NCBI GenBank assembly: GCA_947623455.1
Contig: OX392532.1
Coordinates: 51,835,058-51,899,057, forward strand
Direction of reading: 5' to 3'
From: Mimachlamys varia
Taxonomy: Eukaryota; Mollusca; Bivalvia; Pectinida; Pectinidae
DNA: 64,000 nt
Shown piece by piece: positions 10,670-23,010 of the stretch. The notes under the pieces were generated by a model. The model saw only the letters and a program-made list of their open reading frames with translations, had not been told where the DNA came from and did not search any database. Position 1 is the stretch's first letter. The number at the start of each line of letters is the position of its first letter. The translations under genes and the position numbers were made by a program.

Positions 10670-12345
10670 CCGTCTATAACGGTCGCCTCCATTGAGCCAA
10701 CTCTCTATAACTATCACCTCTGTAAAGTCACCTCCATAAAGTCACCTCTCTAAAACGGTCATCTGTCTATAACGGTCGTTTCCATAAAGCCACCTCTCTA
10801 AAACGGTCATCTGTCTATAACAGTCGCCTCCATAAAGCAACCTCTCTAAAACGGTCATCTGTCTATAACAGTCGCCTCCATAAAGCCACCTCTCTAAAAC
10901 GGTCATCTGTCTATAACAGTCGCCTCCATAAAGCCACCTCTCTAAAACGGTCATCTGTCTATAACAGTCGCCTCCATAAAGCCACCTCTCTAAAACGGTC
11001 ATCTGTCTTTAACAGCCGCCTCCATCAAGCCACCTCTCTAAAACGGTCATCTGTCTATAACAGTCGCCTCCATAAAGCAACCTCTCTATAACGGTCATCT
11101 GTCTATAACAGTCGCCTCCATAAAGCCACCTCTCTATAACGATCACCTCTATAAAGTCACATTCATAAAGCCACCTCTCTATAACAGCCATCTGTCTATA
11201 ACAGTCGCTTCCATAAAGCCATCTCTCTAAAACGGTCAACTGTCTATAACGGTCGCCTCCATAAATCCACCTCTCTATAACGATCACCTCTATAAAGTCA
11301 CATTCATAAAGGCACCTCTCTAAAACGGTTATCTGTCTATAACGGTCGCCTCCATAAAGCCACCTCTCTATAACGATCACCTCTATAAAGTCACATTCAT
11401 AAAGGCACCTCTCTAAAACGTTTATCTGTCTATAACAGTCGCCTCTATAAAGCAACCTCTCTATAACAACCATCTGTCTATAACAGTCGCCTCCATAAAG
11501 CCATCTCTCTAAAACGGTCAACTGTCTATAACGGTCGCATCCATAAAGCCACCTCTCTATAACGATCACCTCTATAAAGTCACATTCATAAAGGCACCTC
11601 TCTAAAACGGTTATCTGTCTATAACGGTCGCCTCCATAAAGCAACCTCTCTATAACAGCCATCTGTCTATAACAGTCGCCTCCATAAAGCCACCTCTCTA
11701 AAACGGTCAACTGTCTATAACGGTCGCCTCCATTAAGCCACCTCTCTATAACGATCACCTCTATAAAGTCACATTCATAAAGGCACCTCTCTAAAACGGT
11801 TATCTCTCTATAACGGTCACCTCCATAAGCCACCTCTCTATAGCAGTCATTTGTCTATAACGGTCGCCTACATAAGCCACCTCTCTATAACAGTCATTTG
11901 TCTATAACGGTCACCTATATAAAGCCACCTCTCTATAACAGTCATTTGTCTATAACGGTCGCCTACATAAAGCCACCTCTCTATAACAGTCATTTGTCTA
12001 TAACGGTCACCTATATAAAGCCTCCTCTCTATAACGATCACCTCTATAAAGCCACCTCTCTATAACGATCACCTCTATAAAGCCACCTCTCTATAACGGT
12101 CACCTCTATAAAGCCACCTCTCTATAACGATCACCTCTATAAAGCCAACTCTCTATAACTATCACTTCTATAAAGCCACCTCTCTATAACGGTCACCTTT
12201 ATAAAGCCACCTCTCTATAACGGTCACCTCTATAAGGCCACCCATCTATAACGGCCATCTGTCTATAACAGTCGTCTCAATTGGAATGAAGGCACACTGT
12301 CTATAAAAACTTCTGTCTATAACGACCGTTTCTATGAAGAACACC
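10670..12345. repeat. Compound minisatellite with 48-bp and 31-bp registers
   Basis: About 1.7 kb built from the motif CTATAACGGTC plus ACCTCTATAAAGCC. From about 10740 to 11110 the unit is a regular 48 bp. From 11100 to 11830 a variant (GATCACCTCTATAAAGTCAC) recurs at intervals of roughly two to four 48-bp units. From about 12010 to 12240 the unit is 31 bp. The flanks fade into single degenerate units. Minus-strand frames stay open for 86 and 274 codons because 48 is a multiple of three. I regard these as repeat artefacts. Confidence 0.95.
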
Positions 12346-13084
12346 GATCTTTAAGACATGTATGTCAGGATTACCAGTCTACAGGGTTCATCTGTCAGTA
12401 TAACGACCACCTGACCATAAAATCTATAAAAGACAGTATGACAGTAAAACAACACTTGTCTAAGACAGAAGTTTTAAAGATACACCTGCTGTATATTTTG
12501 CTGCGTCAAACCATATTCACTGACGGTCTTCAACACGAATCAATCATATAACGAGATTATCAAAACTCTATTTGTATTCCTTTTCGTGAATCAATGTTGT
12601 ATTCTAAATACGTTTTTTTTTTAAATTGATTTTTTTAAACATTTACTAAAATTTTTATATCAATGAAAAAACACTACTAATTATCATTTTGTACTGTGAT
12701 AAAGCAACGGTTTGCTTCGTTTTTAATTGATTAAAGTATTTAAAAAAGAAAAAATCATACACCACCATTATCGTAATCTTGCTTGAAACGTGTAATACGA
12801 AAATTTTTATAGAGAGTCACAAAACATAAAACCTAATCGGCTTGACCTAGATGTTTGAACAAAAGGGGAAAAAATCAATATCTCAAACAATAATCACACA
12901 GTCTGCAATTAACAAAAGACTTGTTACATTCTCCTGTCATCATGCAAAATCTTGAAAATCAGGCGCTTGGAGATAACACCTCAATGGTAGAGGTGATTTG
13001 TTATGGATTATCAGAATATCACACACGTCGTACATTTTAATTGTGATTAGCAAAACAAAAAATAAAAACAAAAAATAAATAAAA
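12346..13084. other. No gene recognised
   Basis: AT-rich. CACCTCAATGGTAGAGGTG near 12976 forms a small stem-loop resembling a tRNA D arm, but nothing else tRNA-like surrounds it. Confidence 0.4.
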
Positions 13085-14650
13085 TAAATAAGAACAAGAG
13101 GCCCATAGGCCTTAACGGTCACCTGATGTTTGATATGATAGAGAAATATGGGAATGTTGAGATGAATATTTATAACAATACATTGTAGCATATCTGGGAG
13201 TGGAAAAAATGAAGTTTTGAAATTATGTCAATTTGACCCTTTTAGGCCCCACCCCTCAGGCACCTGGGGGTCAGTCAGTGTCAATATGTGCGTACTACTC
13301 AAAAGTCATGTCATATTGATAATTTCAACCAAATTTGCATCATTTCTTATGGCAATTAAACAAATAATGCAAAAAAAATGTTTTTTTTTCTGCCAATAAA
13401 CTATAGTAAACTTAACCCCCTCCACAGGGGGAAATGCAAGACCCCAGAGTCATGAAATTCACAATTTTGGTAAAGAACCTTAAAACCAATCCATCTATGA
13501 AGAGTATTTGATTCCAGCATATCTGGGAGAAGAGAAGAAGATTTTTGAAATTTTTGTCAATTTGACCCTTTTTGGCCCCGCCCTCCAGCCCCTGGGGGTC
13601 AACTAGGGCCAACATGTACATACCATCAAAGTGTCATCCCATGCTGATAATTTGATACAAGTTAGAATGAATTCCAATACAAATCCAACAAATAATAGTC
13701 AAAAATGTGATTTCCCTATATACACTATAGTAAAGTTTACCCCCTCCCCAGGGGCAAACGTGAGACCCCAGGGTCATGAAATTCACAATTTTGGTAAAGC
13801 CCCTTAAGATCCTTCCATTTATGAAGAGTATTTGATTCTACCATATCTAAGAGTAGAGAAGAAGATTTTTGAAATTTTTGTTAATTTGACCCTTTTTGGC
13901 CCCGCCCACCAGCCCCTGGGGGTCAACTAGGGCCAACATGTACATACCATCAAAGTGTCATCCCATGCTGATAATTTGATACAAGTTAGAATGAATTCCA
14001 ATACAAATCCAACAAATAATAGTCAAAAATGTGATTTCCCTATATAAACTATAGTAAAGTTTACCCCCTCCCCAGGGGCAAACATGAGACCCCAGGGTCA
14101 TGAAATTCACAATTTTGGTAAAGCACCTTAAGACCCTTCCATCTATGAAGAGTATTTGATTCTACCATATCTAAGAGTAGAGAAATCCAACAAATAATAG
14201 TCAAAAATGTGATTTCCCTATATAAACTATAGTAAAGTTTACCCCCTCCCCAGGGGCAAACATGAGACCCCAGGGTCATGAAATTCACAATTTTGGTAAA
14301 GCACCTTAAGACCCTTCCATCTATGAAGAGTATTTGATTCTACCATATCTGAGAGTAGAGGAGAAGATTTTTGAAGTTTTAGTCAATTTGACCCTTTTTG
14401 GCCCCGCCCCGCATGCCCCTGGGGGGTGGGGACCATATAATTCACAATTTTGGTTCACCCTCAGCCATGGAAGCTTCCTGTAAAATTTCATTGAATTTGG
14501 TTCAGCGGTTTTGGAGAAGAAGTCGAAAATGTAAAAAGTTTACGGACGCACGACGCACGACGCACGACGCACGACGGACGACGGACGACGGACGACGACG
14601 GACAAAAGGCGATTAGAAAAGGTCACTTGAGACTTTGTCTCAGGTGACCT
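13085..14650 (+). mobile_element. Composite repeat with internal 324-bp units and a terminal hairpin
   Basis: Begins GAGGCCCATAGGCC then GGTCACCTGA and ends GTCTCAGGTGACCT, so the ends carry inverted GGTCACCTGA. Inside are a diverged first unit, two units offset by 324 bp (CCTGGGGGTCAACTAGGGCC at 13591 and 13915), and a unit shortened to 178 bp by an internal deletion. A right part with TTCAGCGGTTTTGGAGAAGA, an (ACGACGC)/(ACGGACG) run at 14541-14600 and the hairpin follow. There is no coding capacity. From memory, similar repeats are common in bivalves. Class uncertain: a non-autonomous DNA element or a Helitron-like element are both possible. Confidence 0.75.
14620..14650. repeat. 14-bp terminal stem-loop
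   Basis: AGGTCACTTGAGAC, loop TTT, GTCTCAGGTGACCT. Thirteen of 14 pairs are perfect and one is a G-T wobble. It forms the right end of the composite repeat. Confidence 0.85.
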
Positions 14651-15759
14651 AAAAAACTAACCTCAAACAAGATATTTTTTCGATAGACTTTGTAAGAAAC
14701 GATATTTGAAGATAAAGCTGAGATACCACGATGTGTCATCGTATTTAATTACCTTCACTGATAAAAGAGTTCCAGCCAAGGGAAATTATCTGTCGTGTTC
14801 CCAATTGTTGAATCTGACACAGCTGGTTGGATAAAACTTCAAAGAAACAGACTTGGTCTCGCGTGCTGTGTTGTATCTCAGCCCTGTATGAAATTTTACT
14901 CATATTTACACAGAAAAAAGTGTAAAACCATTTCACCGCAGTAAAGAAGTCATATTAAAAGCACTTCGAATATCCGACACAGCGCGGAGTAATTTCCTTG
15001 GGATTATTTTCCACTGCGCTTGCGTGATCAAAATTTATCTGGCTAGAGGCTTTTTTCGTGGAGTCAGTCCTGTAAAACGCACTACAAACCTTGTTAGTAT
15101 CGGTGTAAAATTCAAAACACATGATTTCAGCACTTTAATTAATGATCGCGTTCAAAGATTCCCAGTGTGTTCGCGCCGATAAGGAAGGCTTTAGGGCGAG
15201 ACGATCGCGTGAAAGGAAACGTTGTTTGAATAATCCATCGGGCGTTGTTTCGAAGACGAAGGCCAACACTTAAAGCAGGCCACACACAAATAAACGCATA
15301 TAACCTGCTTTAAAATCGACAGGAACAAAGCGAGAAATCCGACTCAGCAAATGCATTCGAAAAGGCAGAAAGGTAAAATGGGCGCCGCAATTAACAGAAA
15401 TCACATCAGGTTCGATGGATCAAATTCTGCTGTACATATAGATACTATGGTTAATGTGTTCAAAATCAGGAAACGTACAATTGGTGACAAACTTAGGTTT
15501 GTAGCACATTGCTCTGTGTAAGCCATAACTGATGGTTCTAATCTGCGTAGCTGTACAATTATGTACATGTACCAATATCGAAGGGAATTTGTTCCACGAT
15601 AATTCAATAATCATTTCATCAAAGTATGTCAGTATGAACTGTTCATGTAGCATACATACACAAAGGTTTAATATATGTCCGGTCAGAGAGAGTATGTTTG
15701 ATGGAGAGTGTATAATATTGAGTCAGAATCGAGACCTTACCGAGATCATCAGATCAGAC
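14651..15759. other. No gene recognised
   Basis: Less AT-rich than its surroundings around 14990-15260. No exon, promoter or RNA gene could be supported. Confidence 0.4.
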
Positions 15760-15982
15760 CAATGGCGCCGTGGTGACAGGTGGTCAAGGTGTCTGACATT
15801 TAGCTACCACAATCTCTGCACCAATGGGTTTTGGGTTCGACACGACCCAAGTGGGGTAGTTGCAAGGTACTGGCCGTAGGTCGGGAGTTTTCTCCGGGAA
15901 CTCCGGTTTTCCTCCACCACTAAAACCTAGTCCTTAAATGGTCATCGCTGATAATTGGACGTAGAACAAAAACAAACATAAC
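15760..15982 (+). mobile_element. Full-length SINE family B
   Basis: The most complete unamplified copy. The head has GGTGGTCAAGGTGTCTGACA (box A) and GGGTTCGACACGACCC (box B) with a single GCTACCAC block between them. The linker GGTACTGGCCGTAGGTCGGG is followed by the core TTTTCTCCGGGAACTCCGG, then TTTCCTCCACCACTAAAACC. The 3' part GATAATTGGACGTAGAACAA ends in an A-rich CAAAAACAAAC tail. It serves as the reference layout for the amplified copies at 22.3 and 50.0 kb. Confidence 0.85.
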
Positions 15983-18265
15983 CCGAGTTTTGGAGATTTC
16001 TCCGTCACAATCTTGAGGTGGGAAAGTATTCTATTAATCCATATGTATTGAATCCCACGAGGGACATATGCCGGAATAGCTAGGACCAATGGGACTATAT
16101 GATTCTTTACATTCGAATTTTGTATTCTTCTTGTTATTCTGTTTTTGAAAATACATTGTTTATTTTCTTGCTTTTTAGATAATTCAAAATAAACGTTCAC
16201 AATTAATATGAATTTGTAAATAATCTGTCCTATCCGCTGGCAGGAAGAATAGATTTATCTCTATTTATACTTATTTACATCAATCAAGATTTTAAATATA
16301 ATTGAGACGAGTGGGTATTTTCCCGTTTGGGATATTGCGTGACAAACAGCTTTACAGACAGTCATAACAAGAGACACATTCCAAGCGTTGTGTTGAACCG
16401 CCCAGCACACGATTCCTAGTCGCAGACAAGCTTGTAAGTCGAGCTACCAGCGTACCGGTCTGTGGGTTCTAGTTCTGATTTGATTGCGTTCGATCGATGT
16501 TCACATAATACATAGAGAATATACATATGAAAGTTACATTGATATCACAACGGAGCTCTCCTCGTGCAGCGCGCGAGACATTACTTGAGAAACGACTGGC
16601 TCATTAATCGTACGTAATAGGAATGTTATACATTTCGCTATCTGGGTAAAAAGCTTTTCCCTACATTTATCAGAGCAATCAAGATAACCGTCATCAATAG
16701 AGAAAAAAAGAAATGATAAGAACGGGATTCTCACAAAGTCGTGTCCCATCATTCGGAACACCCTCTGCCGTTTTAGTATACGGTCATCACTCCGACACCT
16801 CTACGGATTGTATAGATTTCCGTATAATTACGTTAAATGGTTGTCGATGAATCAGCCGAGAGGTTCCGAATGCTGATTGTCGTCTAGCCTTCATTATAGC
16901 ATAAAATGGAGGTATATTCTACCAAAATGTTCCGAACGTATAGCTACTTTTATGTTTTATGAACAAACACGATGTTTTGCAAATATTTTTCTAAAGAAAT
17001 TTATACTATGTTGCGAGTTACAATTTCGAGATAACCTGCTTTTATTTACGACCTTATGTCTTTGATGCTCCAAATGACAACTTTATGAAAATACATTTTC
17101 ACTGAAATTATGAAATCTGGGTGTTGGAAAGGTGTAAAATTATTCTTCAGAAAAGAAAAAAAACTGTAGTTGAGCTAGATAAGAAATTATACGGGGGCAG
17201 GCTCCTATGGAGAATTAACATTACTGGAAACAGGCCCTTTATCTAATTGACCTTCATATCAACACGTCATTTAATTCTATCCAATAAAATTTGTTCTAAG
17301 ATGTGTCCCGGTTGTGTCGCTATTCAGAGAGCGGAGCGATATCTCCATGCAAGTCTAAAGCCCTGGCCCGGACGTTCGTCCTTTCTTTTACAAGATGGCG
17401 GTCTTAATCTTCACCGTGAGGAAGGTGGTGTTCCTGTTGGAGTCTAGAGATGTGTGATCAAGCTTATGTAGCGCTACGAAATTTCGAAGTACAGTGCTAA
17501 CTACACATGGGCTGAAAACTTCACCTTCGAATCTTAAAACATCAACGGAGTTAGGCCACGTGCATGATATGTGGATTTTAAGTTGAGGAAACATGGCGGC
17601 TGGTGATGCAGGATGGTAGCATTAGAACATTGCGCTGAAGCAGCCTTTCTAAGGTGTTTTCCCATGATATAAATAGGTTTAGTTTTTTTATTGGCTCGCC
17701 AACCATGATTGATGCACAGCCATTGGTTCTTGCTGACTATGATGTCACCATTCCAAGAGGGAGATTTGGGGGGGGGGGATTACTTGCTCAAAAATATCTT
17801 TGATAAAGTCAGAGAGGTGCGAACGTATTTTACAAGGATTATTTTTTCGAATTATGCTGATTTCCATGTGCGACAGCGCTGTTGTTTTGTTACGGAATCT
17901 ACCGAAAGGGAAATGTTTAACTCTTTTCTTATTAACTGCAATGTTATACATGTCATACAAGATACATTGGCTCATTAAACACAACAGCAGTATTATTATT
18001 CATATACGTACTGAGGTATAAGCTGTATGTAGAGAACTTGATGTAACGAGTGCGCGGCTACCGATGGTTTAAGGAATCAGTCAAAGAGTCTTTGCTTTCC
18101 CTCAGTTCTGAAATCTCTTTCTTTCTTTGAAATAAATCATTAGCATAACTAAACCAGACTTTGTATAAAGATTGGTCCCAGCCTTTACTATTTTTGCTCA
18201 CTAATAGACTATGCTGTTAACGTTAATGCTTGTTAGGAATAGGTATTACTGACAACTCTCGAATG
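15983..18265. other. No gene established; possible promoter-like patch near 17.4-17.6 kb
   Basis: Mostly featureless. ATGGCGG occurs twice (17394-17400 and 17593-17599), a string often seen in YY1-type promoter sites and start codons. A poly-G run lies near 17770. Weak tRNA-like strings around 16380-16480 do not assemble into boxes A and B. Confidence 0.35.
17388..17594 (-). CDS. Possible small ORF with strong start context, unproven
   Basis: A 68-codon open frame on the minus strand whose ATG sits in GCCGCCATGT, an unusually good match to the animal start context. The stop follows GACCGCCATCTTGTAA. I recognise no domain, signal peptide or membrane segment. It could be a first exon or a chance frame. 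The only positive evidence is start context and two ATGGCGG-type motifs nearby. Conservation in a related species or RNA reads would be needed to promote it. Confidence 0.12.
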   Translation of the reverse strand: MFPQLKIHISCTWPNSVDVLRFEGEVFSPCVVSTVLRNFVALHKLDHTSLDSNRNTTFLTVKIKTAIL

Positions 18266-18955
18266 TAAATCGGAATAGGACATACATCAGAACAGGACCA
18301 ACATCGAAACAGGACAGACACTGGAACAGGACAGACTTCGGAACAGGACAGACATCAGAACAGGACATACATCGTAACAAGGACAGACATCGGAACAGGA
18401 CAGACTTCGGAACAAGGACAGACATCGGAACAGGACAAACTTCGGAACAAGGACAGACATTGGAACCGGACAGACTTCGGAACAAGGACAGACATCGGAC
18501 CTGGACAGACGTCGGAACAAGGACAGACATCGGAACAGGACAGAATTCGGAACAAGGACAGACATCGGAACAGGACAGACTTCGAAATAGGTCAGACATC
18601 GGAACAAGGACACACTTGGAAATAAGGACAGACTTGGGTACAGGACAGACATCGGAACACGTCAGACGTCAGAATAGGACAGACTTCGGAATAGGACAGA
18701 CATCGAAAGAGGACATACATCGCAACATGACAGACTTCAGAATAGGACAGACTCTGGAACAGGATAAACATCTGAACAGGACAGACTTCGGAATAGGACA
18801 GACGACGTCGGAAAGGACAAATTTCTAGAAAGGATGCACATCGGGGTAAGACGGACATCGTTGGAGAAAGGGAAACATCGGGCTAGGACAGACATTGGAA
18901 TAAGAAGACAGACATCGAGATATGACAGGCATTGATATAGGAAAAACATCAGGAA
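18266..18955. repeat. 17/18-bp minisatellite
   Basis: About 40 copies of GGACAGACATCGGAACA-like units that alternate 17 and 18 bp (AACAGGACAGACTTCGG and AACAAGGACAGACATCGG), giving a 35-bp dimer in the central part. The right third is more diverged. Open frames of 66-122 codons on both strands are by-products of the repeat. Confidence 0.95.
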
Positions 18956-20245
18956 AGAGACAGGTAGCAGTACACCTAAAAAACCTGCAGCACTGATGCT
19001 CCATTACGTACTCGGTATCAACGGAGGTAAGAACAAAAATAACTAATTCGATAATCAGAATCGGTTGCACGTACATTTGTATAAAAACGTGTCTATAGAA
19101 AAACATTCCACAAACGAATCGGAATTTATTGAATATATCTTATCGAAATTTTAAGTTTTGTTTTCATCAGCCTCATACTGTCAATTTTTACCACCGGGAT
19201 ACTGTTATTCTCTGTTCTACACGACTATAAAAACCTATTTACAAGTCGATAGAAATCAAACTTCACTGCTAGCCAAACAGAAAAGGTGCTAAAACTTTAT
19301 CGACGTTCCAAGTCGCAAGAAAAAATCTATATGGACATTATTATGCATCTGGCATGATCTCCAGTGGGATACGAAAATAAAAACAGCTCAGTTTTGTATG
19401 TGAGCATAGGTCACGTGACTAGCGCGTGTTAGTCAGAGCCACGTGGTTAAGTGTGGTAGTTGGCAGTGTGTCTATTTCGGAAAAGAAATGGACATTTCTG
19501 ATTATTTACCGGAAGCAGTGTGGCTAGCGTATATAGTCCGGATCCTATATTTTTTACATTAGCTATAATCAGAGGTGCGCAGTGAACCATTTGGAATCAA
19601 TATATTTCTATTTTGCTGTTATGGAGAGGTTATTTTGTTGGGCCGATGGTCACGTTCACATATAATTGGTGTACGTTCTTTAGTCATCTCCCCTGACAAA
19701 AATGACCTCATTTCGGCCGATAGCAGCCTTGCTGTGTTGCCTTTTTTGTGTCGCGTTTCCAGAGATATGAAAATGGAAACTTCATGAAAGTTTGAGAAAT
19801 CCTATATCAACTGAACCAGATTACTCTTTTATATTATAAAGAAATGTAAAAAGTTGAGATAATGCAAGTAGACAAACCAAAAACAAACAAAAAATAAACA
19901 AACATATGAAAATTGGTCTTTCTTAGAAATACTACCCGTTGCAAGAACCTCATGTTTCATTATGACACTATGTATGTACGATCGCTCGAGAGCTTTGGTA
20001 TTCGGCAGTTAGATCGATAAAAACATTGTGTTTGTATTTGTTTAAAATGTATGAATTTTGTATTAAACTGTGATTCCTCGTCATTCTTTCCAGTTAGCCT
20101 GTTAGTTACAGACGGGGAGTTTATCTCCTTCCGCTCGTGTATTTCCGTAAGCGTTATGTGTTCGTGTTTCTTATTGGAGGATGGAACGGGTGTTGCTAGG
20201 GTGATGTACATGTATACATAGCGAGTAAAAGTAGCCGGACTATTT
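18956..20245. other. No gene recognised
   Basis: Contains GTCACGTGAC at 19410-19419 and an (AAAC)-rich stretch near 19875-19905. Nothing else supported. Confidence 0.4.
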
Positions 20246-20765
20246 CGTCTGCTGATAACTGATCTACACTCAAACAAACAAACAAATAAACAACAAACAA
20301 ACAAACAACAAACTGATCTACTTACTCGTCGGGAGACGAATGTAAAACCAACCACACAGACAATTGCTGATATCGTCTGCTGGATATCTGATCTACACTC
20401 AAACAAACAAACAAACAAACAACACAAATAAACAAACAAACAAACAATTACTTATATCGTCTGCTGTATACCCAACTATTCGGTAGTGAGACGGACATGA
20501 AATAACTTCAAGAAACAAACAGTTCCTTATTTTCTTATATTTTCTGTATGGTAACAAAACTACTCGGTAGTGAGACTGACATAAAACAACTCAAAGAAAC
20601 AACCTGTTTCTTATTTTCATATATTTTCTGTATGATAACAAAACTACTCGGTAGTGAGACGGACATGAAATAACTCAAAGAAACAAACAGTTTCTTATTT
20701 TCTTATATAACCAAACTACTTCTGTAGTGAACAGACGTATATGTAATCACACTCAAACAAACAAA
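20246..20765. repeat. Compound tandem repeat, 127-bp then 84-bp units
   Basis: TCGTCTGCTG followed by ATCTACACTCAAACAAAC occurs at 20246 and 20373 (127 bp apart). Then ACTACTCGGTAGTGAGAC-type units recur at an 84-bp step (20477, 20561, 20645), with a degenerate unit near 20725. (CAAA)n runs fill the linkers. Confidence 0.85.
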
Positions 20766-22296
20766 ATTATCATCATATCGTCTAGGCGTTTTCAAGTTAT
20801 ATGTTTAAACGAAAACCAAGAACAGACTGCACAAAAAGTGGTGACGTCGTAAAGTCACGTGTAATATTTTACTTTTGATTGGTTGAAACTGTTGTGCAAC
20901 GATGTGTTTTGTACAAATCACGTTGATTATAACTCAGATAAACGAATATTCACAAACTACAAAGTTTAAGAATTGTTGTCCGACTGTCTTAATAAAATAA
21001 CAAGGGATATATCCAAATTTTCAAATTATATACTCTAAATATTGAATTATCAATTTGCGTATAATATATCTTTGATGTGTTTTTGATTCCCAGAACATGT
21101 ATTTAATTTGTTTTCATTTGCAAATCACAAAAACACCTCAAGGATTCCATTTAGCCAATAAAGCATCTTGTTACTGGGCTATATCGTTAACTATCGAAGC
21201 TAACGGTGTTTCGGTATGTTAGTCTTTAAATTATTTCCTTCGACATTAAGTTGCAAAAAAGAGTAAATAAATAAACAAAAATAGGTAAATGTGGTACATA
21301 TTTAGATATGTAAGAAAAAAATGACAGGACAAAATATCAATAATTGAAATTGAAGACACCTCCCCGTTGGGGTGGATTACTAGAAAGAACAGTAATCTTG
21401 TCGAGACTAAGCCTTTCTACGTTAAACGACAGCGAGTAATTAAATAAGGCGCTGGTGACTTAAACAGGATTCTGACTTCCGGTCTCTGACCGAAGGGGAG
21501 ATAACTCTTTTCGGATAAACCATTTTAATTCTCGGCGTTTGTGTGGTCTCAACTTTCCGTATATAAATCGGTCTCCATTGACAGCGATGAATAGCTTCCG
21601 GGAAGTTTTCGAAGTAAGGTCTTCTAGAAAGCAGCCCGAAGAAACATCGAGATCGAAAATGCTAATTACTGCCAACAAAAATGTATAAATATATAAATTA
21701 GATTGTACCAGGTTGGTACAACACCATATTAACCGAATAAAGGGTCCTTAATTTTTATATCAAATACGAAACTTGTCTTGCAAAAACTGAAATTCAAGTA
21801 TGTCTATCTTGATAAAGTGCGAAATATATAGTAGTGAACCGCAACATTGACTCGATGTATATAAAATAAGAAACATCCACGTGACCATAGTTTAGCCAAT
21901 GAGAATTGAGGAAAGACGGACCTTATCTAATATATTTTTGTACGTTTCTTGTCTAGTTACTAATCTTTAAATGAAAAGCCAAGATACAAGGAATATGAAG
22001 GTAAACATTGTGATTTGTATAAATTTCAAATTACATTTTTATTTTGAAATGCTGTAAAAATGTACCTTTCATAAAGCTACATAAAGCCAATGTCGGAAAC
22101 CTGTATTTAATGTAGAAATGACCTCCCTTGATGATCCCCAAAATAATACAGATATCTGATCCATCCTCTCATAATTTAGTCTAAATTATCACATGGAAAT
22201 AGCAATAGTAATGTTTTCTTTGTACATGTACCATTCATTGCAAGGTCTCCAAACTAAATCTTGGAAAATTGTTACATTCTTACAGAACTTTTAACA
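20766..22296. other. No gene recognised
   Basis: AT-rich sequence. An open frame on the minus strand at 21460-21678 shows no recognisable features. Confidence 0.4.
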
Positions 22297-22660
22297 CGGA
22301 GACCGCGGTGGCTAAGTGGTGTATGTGTCTGACATTGTGCTACTGCTAGCCCTCCACCTCGGGGATCTTTTGCTACTGCTAGCCCTCCACCTCGGGGACC
22401 TTTTGCTACTGCTAGCCCTCCACCTCGGAGACCTTTTGCTACCGCTAGCCCTTCACCTCGGGGACCTTTTGCTACCGCTAGCCCTCCACCTCGGGGACCT
22501 TTTGCTACCGCTAGCCCTCCACCTCGGGGACCTGTATTCGAGACCTACGTGGGACAGTCGCTAGGTACTTGCTGTAGTTCGGTGGTTTTCCTCCACCAAT
22601 AAATCATGGCACGTTCTTACATGACAATCGCTGTAATAGGACATAAACGGACAAACAGGC
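22297..22660 (+). mobile_element. SINE family B with 33-bp internal amplification
   Basis: Box A region GCGGTGGCTAAGTGGTGTAT opens the element. About six tandem 33-bp units follow (GGGGACCTTTTGCTAC, then CGCTAGCCCTCCACCTC), then CCTGTATTCGAGACCTACG (box B). A shortened core reads CGGTGGTTTTCCTCCACC, and the 3' part GTAATAGGACATAAACGG ends in ACAAAC. The head, core and tail are all present, so the array arose inside a complete SINE between boxes A and B. Unlike the arrays at 7.8 and 50 kb, the unit excludes box A. Confidence 0.9.
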
Positions 22661-23010
22661 TAGACCATACTTTCAAAAACAAAAGTGAGAGAAAAGCGGA
22701 TTTGCAGACAAGTAGCTCATCCATCAGCCAATTGCTACATGCTATCAGGATTCCAGTCTGTCTCAAAACAGCACACGTGATCTGCTGTTGAGCCAGTGAG
22801 TTTTCTATAGTAATCTAAGACATCATAGATTCTCCTATGTTTCACATCTCCTTTCTCTAGTTCTACAACTGATTTGACCGACATGAAATTCGGACTTTTT
22901 GATCTCAAGCATTATAATGCATAATATAGATAACAAATCGGCGTAGTTCAGGTTTGGTGTACTGTAAAAATATATGTGTGTGTGTGTGTATGTTAGTGAT
23001 ATGTCGACAT
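22661..23010. other. No gene recognised
   Basis: Short (TG)n run near 22974-22991. Nothing else recognised. Confidence 0.4.

Noticed and set aside
11009..11833. 274-codon minus-strand frame with 16-residue repeats
   Set aside because: Product of the 48-bp minisatellite. Neighbouring parts of the same array with a 31-bp step are not open.
12972..12995. tRNA D-arm-like hairpin CACCTCAATGGTAGAGGTG
   Set aside because: No T arm, anticodon arm or box B at the right distance.
14398..14616. Arg/Thr/Asp-rich frame
   Set aside because: Arises from the (ACGACGC)n run at the right end of the composite repeat.
16380..16490. Possible tRNA-like sequence with GGGTTCTAGTTC
   Set aside because: No credible box A and stems do not pair.
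18246..18858. Cysteine-rich open frames (CPVPMSVL-like) on the minus strand
   Set aside because: Artefact of the 17/18-bp minisatellite, open in overlapping frames.
22316..22564. 82-codon LLLALHLGD-repeat frame resembling a membrane protein
   Set aside because: Produced by the 33-bp array inside a SINE. Head, core and tail of the SINE surround it.
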